DNA of 50,743 bases, taken from Flavobacterium rakeshii. GTDB taxonomy: Bacteria > Bacteroidota > Bacteroidia > Flavobacteriales > Flavobacteriaceae. The stretch covers positions 1-50,743 of the forward strand of contig NZ_WOWP01000049.1 of the NCBI RefSeq assembly GCF_009741375.1, in the 5' to 3' direction. The position numbers and the translations under genes are program-made. The stretch's first letter is position 1, and each line of letters begins with the position of its first letter. Positions 45,300-50,743 of the stretch are shown one piece after another. The notes below the pieces were generated by a model. The model was not told where the DNA came from and ran no database searches. It saw only the letters and a list, made by a program, of their open reading frames with translations.

Positions 45300-45407
45300 A
45301 ACTGTCTCAAATATAGTGTCACTTTGCAAAGTGGAGAACCTTTAAAATTCTGGCAAGAGATTTATTGGCACCACTCAGTTGCACTCAAAATGACATTTGA
45401 GACAGTT
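45300..45407. mobile_element. MITE-like repeat, 108 bp with 13-bp terminal inverted repeats
   Basis: Ends AACTGTCTCAAAT (45300-45312) and ATTTGAGACAGTT (45395-45407) are perfect inverted repeats. The interior, read on the minus strand, contains TGTCATTTTGAGTGCAACTG and AATAAATCTCTTGCC, resembling the extragenic family (TGTCAT...GAG...ATCTCTT) common in Flavobacterium. No coding capacity. No clear target-site duplication was seen. It separates the lipoprotein gene from menE. Confidence 0.6.
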
Positions 45408-45425
45408 ATATCAAAATATATTTTA

Positions 45426-46472
45426 TTAGGCGCTTTCCAGCGTTTTATCCCTTATTACCTTACCGCTAACGGTTTCTATAAACTGAGGGACAAATACCAC
45501 CTCTTTTGGTTTTTCAAATTTACCAAGGTGCTTAAACGCGTCGGTTGGCAAATCAAAAGGTTCACCTTCTACAACAAGTATCAGTTTTTCACCCAGTGTA
45601 TCATCCTGACTGCCTTGTACAAAGTAGCGTCGGCCTATGTATTCAGACAGTTTTTCTTCAATCTGCTCCGGGAACAGTTTTACGCCACCGCTGTTAATTA
45701 CATTATCATATCGACCTAACCATATAAACTGCTTGTCGTTTACAATCTCAACCACATCATTGGTTACCACAGGTTCGTCGCAAATCACATAAGGATCAAT
45801 TACCAGGCATTTACGCTCATCCTGACTTATATTAACATTAGGCAGTACCGTGAATGCCTCATCCCCTACCGGCTTAGCCGCAATGTGGGTAATGGTTTCG
45901 GTCATACCATAGGTTTCATAAATTTTGGTAGGAAGCCCTTTTAGTTGCTTTGTAAGCGCTTGGCTCACTTTTGCACCACCCAGTATAAGCTTTTTCACCT
46001 TTTTAAGCTTCATAAGGCTGTTTTGTGCCTGTAGCGGTACCATAGCACTAAAATTATAAACCGTATCCAGTCGCTCTAACGGATTTGCCACAGGGGCAAT
46101 CATATCCATATCCCAGCCCAGTATAAAGGCGCGCACCAGCATCATTTTACCTGCCACAAACTGTGTAGGCAGGCAGTGAAGCACTTTAATACCTTCATCA
46201 AGCTCAAAAAAGCTGCCCGTTGCGAGAGCCGAGTTTACCATAGCCTGTTTATCTACCCTAATCATTTTAGGTGCTCCTGTAGTTCCGGATGTTTGCATCT
46301 CTATAAAATCGCGATGATCAAACCAGTCCAGTAAAAATTCACCTACCGCTTTTTCATGCGGTTCTCCTTCTTTAATGTAAATGTAAGCCGTACGGCACAG
46401 GTCATCTTCATTAAGATGAAACCCATTCAGCTTAAAGCTGTTGTGCACAAAGTGATAATCTGGATTACTCAT
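45426..46472 (-). CDS. menE: o-Succinylbenzoate-CoA ligase, short form (MenE-like AMP-binding protein)
   Basis: 348 residues, shorter than E. coli MenE (451), as usual in Bacteroidetes. Adenylate-forming P-loop MQTSGTTGAPK (about 59-69), LPTQFVAGKMMLVRAF, YETYGMTETITHIA and the hinge GRYDNVINSGGVKLFPEQIEE. C-terminal Lys for catalysis is in SGKVIRDKTL. It ligates o-succinylbenzoate to CoA in menaquinone synthesis. No other men gene is within the window. It is preceded by a CPBP protease gene 17 bp upstream on the same strand. Confidence 0.88.
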   Translation of the reverse strand: MSNPDYHFVHNSFKLNGFHLNEDDLCRTAYIYIKEGEPHEKAVGEFLLDWFDHRDFIEMQTSGTTGAPKMIRVDKQAMVNSALATGSFFELDEGIKVLHCLPTQFVAGKMMLVRAFILGWDMDMIAPVANPLERLDTVYNFSAMVPLQAQNSLMKLKKVKKLILGGAKVSQALTKQLKGLPTKIYETYGMTETITHIAAKPVGDEAFTVLPNVNISQDERKCLVIDPYVICDEPVVTNDVVEIVNDKQFIWLGRYDNVINSGGVKLFPEQIEEKLSEYIGRRYFVQGSQDDTLGEKLILVVEGEPFDLPTDAFKHLGKFEKPKEVVFVPQFIETVSGKVIRDKTLESA

Positions 46473-46489
46473 GTGGGGTTAGTGTTTTG

Positions 46490-47401
46490 TTAGTAAATTT
46501 CGTGGGTTGGCAGCACAACCTTACCAGTAAGTTTTTCTTTCCAGTTGTGCCATTTATATTTCTTACTAAAGATAAACAAAAGAATCGGAAAAATAATAAC
46601 CACCGGAAACACTATACTTATTCCGGCTTGTGGTTCGGTTACTTCTTTTAAAACCGAATTGGTTTGGAATGCTGTCCATTCAGATGTCACAAGCAGTGCC
46701 GTTACCAGGTTATTAGCCGCATGGAAACCCAGTGCAAGTTCCATCCCTTCGTCCATAAGTGTAATAATTCCTAAAAACAATCCGGTACCTATATAATACA
46801 CCATTATAAGCATCCCCATTTTACCTACCTCGGGGTTGGCAATATGCAGTAATCCAAAAATAACCGATGTTGTTAACAGGGCTGCCAACCTAGTCCTTGT
46901 AGCAATACCAATACCCTGCATAAGGTAACCTCTAAACAGGTATTCCTCAAAACTGGTTTGCATAGGTATAAGCACTATAGAAAGCACTGCCAGTATGGCA
47001 AAAGGTACGGGTTCAAAATTCCATTCGTAATGCCCCGGATTAGAATAAAAGTCAATTAAGGTTACCGCAATGGTAAATGATGCCCAAATACCAAAGGCAA
47101 AAAATATACGGCCCCAGTCAACTTTTTTGCGGGAAGTGGTTAAGCTCCTAATGGTTTGCTTATGTACATATTTTACCCATAACAGTAATAAAACAAGTGC
47201 TACAGAAAGTGGTGCTATAAGCTCTACAAAAACTCTGTTCTCTCCTTTTTCTTCCACCTGCTGCCTAAGTAAATCTTCAGTATTAATGTTTAATAATTTA
47301 ATGGCAACATAGTTTAATACCATCATTACTAAAAAAACAACCGGTATAGGTAAATACAGTGCAAAGTTAAATCCTTTGCGATAAGCCTGTTCAATATACA
47401 T
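46490..47401 (-). CDS. CPBP family intramembrane metalloprotease
   Basis: 303 residues, about eight membrane segments. The CAAX protease/bacteriocin-processing motifs are intact: Glu152-Glu153 and Arg157 in FEEYLFRGYL, His186 in FGLLHIANP and His227/Asn231 in LGFHAANNLV. The active site lies in the membrane. Bacterial roles vary (peptide maturation, immunity); the substrate is unknown. It is first gene of a two-gene unit with menE, 17 bp apart, and divergent from the arsC-like gene. Confidence 0.9.
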   Translation of the reverse strand: MYIEQAYRKGFNFALYLPIPVVFLVMMVLNYVAIKLLNINTEDLLRQQVEEKGENRVFVELIAPLSVALVLLLLWVKYVHKQTIRSLTTSRKKVDWGRIFFAFGIWASFTIAVTLIDFYSNPGHYEWNFEPVPFAILAVLSIVLIPMQTSFEEYLFRGYLMQGIGIATRTRLAALLTTSVIFGLLHIANPEVGKMGMLIMVYYIGTGLFLGIITLMDEGMELALGFHAANNLVTALLVTSEWTAFQTNSVLKEVTEPQAGISIVFPVVIIFPILLFIFSKKYKWHNWKEKLTGKVVLPTHEIY

Positions 47402-47408
47402 TAAGAAT

Positions 47409-47437
47409 AAAATTTAGTTTGCCCTAAGTTAATTCAA
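47409..47437 (-). promoter_or_regulatory. Candidate promoter of the CPBP-menE unit
   Basis: Minus strand TTG (47435-47437), 18-bp spacer, TAAATTTT (47409-47416), one mismatch from TAnnTTTG. The -7 box is only 7 bp before the start codon, so the leader would be nearly absent. Confidence 0.3.
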
Positions 47438-47476
47438 TTTTAAAATTATAATACCGTTCTTTGCAAAAAAATTATC

Positions 47477-47818
47477 ATGATTACTATATACCATAACCCA
47501 CGTTGCAGCAAGTCACGCGAGGGATTACAGTTTTTAGAACTGGAAGGAAAACCATTTACAACGGTAAAATACCTAAACGAACCACTTACCAAAGAAGAGC
47601 TTACAACCCTTATAAAAAAGCTTGGAATAGCTCCTATTGAACTGGTTAGAACTAAGGAAAAAATATGGATTTCTGACTATAAAGGAGAGGAACTTACTGA
47701 CAGTGAAGTTATTGAAGCCATGCTGCAACACCCTAACCTTATAGAACGCCCTATAGTGGTTAACGGAGACAAGGCTGTTGTTGCCCGCCCGGCCGAAAAG
47801 ATAAAAGACATCCTCTAA
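47477..47818 (+). CDS. arsC: ArsC-like reductase (glutaredoxin-dependent arsenate reductase family)
   Basis: 113 residues, the family length. Thioredoxin-like fold with the catalytic Cys10 in HNPRCSKSREGL. LNEPLTKEELTTLIKKLG, and the Arg segments around LVRTKEK and IERPIVV supply the substrate arginines, with GDKAVVARPAEKI closing the protein. The family reduces arsenate using glutathione/glutaredoxin, but members without an ars operon, as here, may serve other thiol chemistry. Single gene; no arsR or arsB adjacent. Confidence 0.88.
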   Translation: MITIYHNPRCSKSREGLQFLELEGKPFTTVKYLNEPLTKEELTTLIKKLGIAPIELVRTKEKIWISDYKGEELTDSEVIEAMLQHPNLIERPIVVNGDKAVVARPAEKIKDIL

Positions 47819-47905
47819 AAAACTTTAACATTTTTTTATGGGGTATCCATTAAACTTGGGCTGCTTTTTGTAGTCAAACCCCCAATAAAAAAACCAGAAT
47901 CATTC

Positions 47906-50398
47906 ATGAAAAAAATACAATCCGTATTCTTATTACTCTTACTTTTTACCTCAATAGGAGCAATAGCACAAGGAAATCCGGGCAATGTTACCATTAGCGG
48001 TAAGCTTATTGACCAGGAAACGAAACAGCCCCTTGAATTTGCAACAGTAACAATACAAAAACCCGATAACACAACCGTAAACGGCGCTATGACCGATATG
48101 AACGGTGAATACAGCATTAATATAGCTCCGGGTACATACAATATTAAATACGATTTTATATCGTTCAAGTCGGTTGTTGTAAGCAACAAGCAGGTTAATA
48201 CCGATACTAATTTAGGTACTACGGCTATGGCTCCAGATGCCACCCTTTTACAGGAAGTGGAAATTCGTGCAGAGCGTTCTACCGTAGATATTAAACTGGA
48301 CAAAAAAGTATACAACGTAGGTCAGGACATGATCGTTAAAGGTGGTACCATTAGTGACGTGCTTGATAATGTACCATCGGTTACCGTAGACGTAGAAGGT
48401 AACGTAAGCCTTAGAGGTAACGAAAGCGTTACTATTATGATAGACGGAAAACCGTCTAACCTGTATGGTTCTAATCTTGCCGATGTACTTAGAGTACTTC
48501 CTGCCGACTCGGTAGATAAAATTGAGGTTATCACTAACCCATCTGCACGTTATGATGCCGAAGGTGGTGGTGGTATTATCAACATTATCCTTAGAAAAGG
48601 AAAAGCTCAGGGCTTTAACGGTTCGGTTACTGCAAACACAGGTACGCCCGATAATCACGGTGTAATGGCAAACCTAAACTACAGAGGAGAAAAATTTAAC
48701 GTTTTCTCTAACCTTGGTTACAATTACAGAAACAGCCCGGGTAACAGCATGACCGACTCAGAATATTTTGATGAGGACGGAAACACCACAAGCTTTATAA
48801 ACGAACGCAGGGAGAACAAAAGAAAACGTAAAGGATATAACGCTACTCTTGGTTTTGAGTGGTATATAGACAGTACTTTTAGCTGGACCAACTCGGTTTC
48901 TGTCAGAAACAGTAATGGTGACAACCCTACCGATACATATTACTACAATTATAATGCAGACGGTTTGTTTAACAATACCCGTTACCGTTTTAACTCGGAA
49001 GACGAGGAAGACAGAAACTTTAACTACACTACCAGCTTCCTTAAAAAGTTTAACGAAGACGGACACGAACTTAAAGTAAACGGTACGATTTCAAGAAGTA
49101 CTGACGATGAGAACTCGCAAATTAGCGACATGATACTGGGCAGTATAAACCCTGATGACAGCTCTACAGAAAGAACGCTTAACCATGAGGAGGAAAACCG
49201 TACGCTTATTCAGGCAGATTATGTTTTACCGTTTAACGAAAACAGTCGTTTTGAAGCAGGTTACCGCGGTAGTTTTACCGAAATAACCACCGATGCTAAA
49301 GCTCAGATTCTTGACGAAAACAACGAATGGCAACAAAACGGAAACTTTTCCAGTATGCTTGAGTACAATGAGTATGTAAATGCACTTTACGCTCAGTATG
49401 GCTCTAAATTTGGCTCTAAGTTCTCATACCTGTTAGGACTACGTTGGGAAGATTCTAATATTGATGTAAACCTTTTAAACAGGGATGATTACAACAATAA
49501 ACGTTACAACAACTTCTTCCCTAGTGCTTTCCTTACTTACGAATTCACCGAAGGAACAAGTGCCAGCATAAGCTATAGCCGTAGGATAAACAGACCGAGA
49601 GGACGTTTTATAAACCCATTCTCAAGTCTGCAAAGTAACATTAACATCTTCCAGGGTAACCCGGATCTTAATCCGTCTATGACCAATGCATTCGACCTTG
49701 GTTTCCTTAAAAAATGGAGAGATGTTACTCTTAGCACTTCGGCTTACTTAAATGTTACTAACGATTCATTCCAGTTTGTGAGAAGAACAGAAGATGCACA
49801 ACCGGGACAAACTCCTATTACATACATAACACCTATTAACCTTGCTAAAGAATACCGTTTTGGTTTTGAGTTTACCTTAAACTATAACCCTTTCAGATGG
49901 TGGAAACTTAATAGTAACTTTAACTTCTTTAGGGTTGAAACCGATGGTGATTACAGCTGGACATACACAAACGGTGATGGCGAAGAAATTACCGATTTAC
50001 AAAACTTTGATAACACAGCATACACCTGGTTTACCCGTGTAAGCAGTAAAATGAACCTGCCTTGGAAAATAGACTGGCAGCTAAACGGAACATATAATGC
50101 TCCTCAAAATACAGCACAGGGACGTAGCCTTGGTATTTTAAGCTTCAATACAGCATTAAGTAAAGATGTATTAAAAGACAAAGGAACCGTTACACTTAAC
50201 GTGAGCGATATTTTTAATTCAAGAAAAAGAAAAGGATACACTAACCTGCCTACAGTTTCATCATACAACGAGTGGCAGTGGAGAGAAAGGCAAATTACCC
50301 TTTCATTCACTTACCGCTTTAATATGAACAATCAGCAACGCATGAAACAAGAAAGACAGGGACAGGGCGGTGACGACGACTTTAATATGGGAGGTTAA
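47906..50398 (+). CDS. TonB-dependent receptor, outer-membrane beta-barrel family
   Basis: 830 residues. A signal peptide (MKKIQSVFLLLLLFTSIGAIAQ) is followed by a CarboxypepD_reg-like domain (about 28-110, ISGKLIDQETKQPLEFATV). The plug comes next (about 125-235; VSLRGNESVTIMIDGKPS, RYDAEGGGGIINI) and the C-terminal barrel of OMP_b-brl_3 type (SYSRRINRPRGRFINPF, GNPDLNPSMTNAFDLGF). The tail is Gln/Arg/Asp-rich (RMKQERQGQGGDDDFNMGG), as in many of these receptors. No SusD homolog follows, so it is not a Sus glycan pair; the ligand is unknown. Confidence 0.92.
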   Translation: MKKIQSVFLLLLLFTSIGAIAQGNPGNVTISGKLIDQETKQPLEFATVTIQKPDNTTVNGAMTDMNGEYSINIAPGTYNIKYDFISFKSVVVSNKQVNTDTNLGTTAMAPDATLLQEVEIRAERSTVDIKLDKKVYNVGQDMIVKGGTISDVLDNVPSVTVDVEGNVSLRGNESVTIMIDGKPSNLYGSNLADVLRVLPADSVDKIEVITNPSARYDAEGGGGIINIILRKGKAQGFNGSVTANTGTPDNHGVMANLNYRGEKFNVFSNLGYNYRNSPGNSMTDSEYFDEDGNTTSFINERRENKRKRKGYNATLGFEWYIDSTFSWTNSVSVRNSNGDNPTDTYYYNYNADGLFNNTRYRFNSEDEEDRNFNYTTSFLKKFNEDGHELKVNGTISRSTDDENSQISDMILGSINPDDSSTERTLNHEEENRTLIQADYVLPFNENSRFEAGYRGSFTEITTDAKAQILDENNEWQQNGNFSSMLEYNEYVNALYAQYGSKFGSKFSYLLGLRWEDSNIDVNLLNRDDYNNKRYNNFFPSAFLTYEFTEGTSASISYSRRINRPRGRFINPFSSLQSNINIFQGNPDLNPSMTNAFDLGFLKKWRDVTLSTSAYLNVTNDSFQFVRRTEDAQPGQTPITYITPINLAKEYRFGFEFTLNYNPFRWWKLNSNFNFFRVETDGDYSWTYTNGDGEEITDLQNFDNTAYTWFTRVSSKMNLPWKIDWQLNGTYNAPQNTAQGRSLGILSFNTALSKDVLKDKGTVTLNVSDIFNSRKRKGYTNLPTVSSYNEWQWRERQITLSFTYRFNMNNQQRMKQERQGQGGDDDFNMGG

Positions 50399-50424
50399 TT
50401 ATTAATTTTTACAGATACTCCTAA

Positions 50425-50457
50425 AAAAAGGGCAGCTTTTATAAGGCTGCCCTTTTT
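50425..50457 (+). terminator. Terminator of the TonB-dependent receptor gene
   Basis: 12-bp stem AAAAAGGGCAGC/GCTGCCCTTTTT with a 9-nt loop, 27 bp after the stop. Confidence 0.9.
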
Positions 50458-50469
50458 GCTTATTTGATA

Positions 50470-50743
50470 TAATGAGTTTTTTACTGAGGTTCTTCCTTCA
50501 TCAGGATGACAAACTCATCTGTCATGTCGACCACAGGAGACATCTTTATTCAAAATGTAAAAGAGATTTCTCCACTACACTTCGTTTCTGTCGAAATGGA
50601 AAAACAAATTGCTTCGTACCTCGCAAAGACAACACTGTAACATGACATTAGAGTAAGCAACGGCATCAGGCTCCGTAGCGTAAAGAAAATTACAAACGAA
50701 GCGTAAAAAGCATCCGCTGTTTGAGGCGACAGCCGAGTTCGGA
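50470..50743. repeat. Decayed extragenic interspersed repeats
   Basis: No gene is seen. Blocks CTGTCATGTCGACCACAGGA, ATCTTTATTC, GAGATTTCTCCACTACACTT and CTGTCGAAATGG resemble the flavobacterial extragenic family also recognised at 45300-45407. From about 50690, GCATCCGCTG and CCGAGTTCGGA look like arms of another palindromic repeat cut by the window edge. Confidence 0.5.

Noticed and set aside
45324..45719. Plus-strand frame of 131 codons opposite menE
   Set aside because: It starts in the MITE-like repeat and runs antisense through conserved menE codons; no protein-like features.
47477..47818. Arsenic resistance operon
   Set aside because: Only the ArsC-like gene is present; neighbours are a protease/menE unit and a TonB-dependent receptor.
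47906..50398. SusC-type glycan receptor
   Set aside because: No SusD partner follows, and the barrel is of the OMP_b-brl_3 type.

Overview
This 50.7-kb window is a chromosomal segment of a member of the Flavobacteriaceae, most likely Flavobacterium or a close relative. The basis is gene content: an SprB-repeat adhesin, lipoproteins with short lipoboxes, a TonB-dependent receptor with a CarboxypepD_reg-like domain, a short-form MenE, and DUF6646- and DUF4291-type proteins. Several upstream regions also carry the Bacteroidetes promoter pattern TTG-N18-20-TAnnTTTG, and Shine-Dalgarno sequences are weak. No tRNA, rRNA, CRISPR array, transposase gene or prophage was found. Most of the window is ordinary core genome with accessory patches.

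Layout. 1-1613: 5' part of a secreted SprB-repeat adhesin (minus strand, runs off the left edge). 1.9-7.3 kb: minus-strand S41 peptidase, hutH and nnr. 7.4-8.2 kb: REP-like palindrome and an AT-rich orphan gene between imperfect direct repeats. 8.3-12.3 kb: gcvT, a Prc-like S41 peptidase gene broken by one in-frame TAG inside a terminator-like hairpin, and yebC. 12.3-12.9 kb: a second REP-like element, a gene-start remnant and a small gene broken by an in-frame TAA. 12.9-16.6 kb: DUF6646 porin-like protein, then an overlapping operon of ECF sigma factor, candidate anti-sigma factor, DUF4097-like and GIN-domain (DUF2807) proteins. 16.7-23.3 kb: PLP-dependent cysteine synthase, S9 oligopeptidase, ebfC, lipoprotein, threonine aldolase, and prfB with a classical +1 programmed frameshift. 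23.5-26.1 kb: two tandem paralogous soluble GAF histidine kinases. 26.1-31.1 kb: lipoprotein and an aldehyde/alcohol module (AraC regulator, DUF779, AdhP, aldehyde dehydrogenase) with a paired operator-like repeat before the aldehyde dehydrogenase. 31.2-38.9 kb: minus-strand run of SUKH protein, lipoprotein, OMPLA, M1 aminopeptidase, unknown, methyltransferase, esterase and acyl-CoA carboxylase beta subunit. 39.1-44.4 kb: cardiolipin synthase, a divergent Pho4-like membrane protein, and a DUF47-PiT phosphate operon with a Pho-box-like repeat, then DUF4291. 44.4-45.4 kb: decayed AT-rich patch with gene fragments and a MITE-like repeat. 45.4-50.4 kb: menE with a CPBP protease, arsC-like reductase, and a TonB-dependent receptor. 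50.4-50.7 kb: terminator and decayed interspersed repeats.

How genes work together. The sigma/anti-sigma/DUF4097/GIN genes overlap or nearly abut and probably form one envelope-response unit. DUF47 and PiT form a phosphate-uptake pair. AraC, DUF779, AdhP and ALDH look like an inducible aldehyde-detoxification or alcohol-oxidation module. Intrinsic terminators are abundant and easily seen; several overlap stop codons or serve convergent genes. Start codons were moved downstream from the longest frame in several genes where promoter elements, signal peptides or family alignment demanded it.
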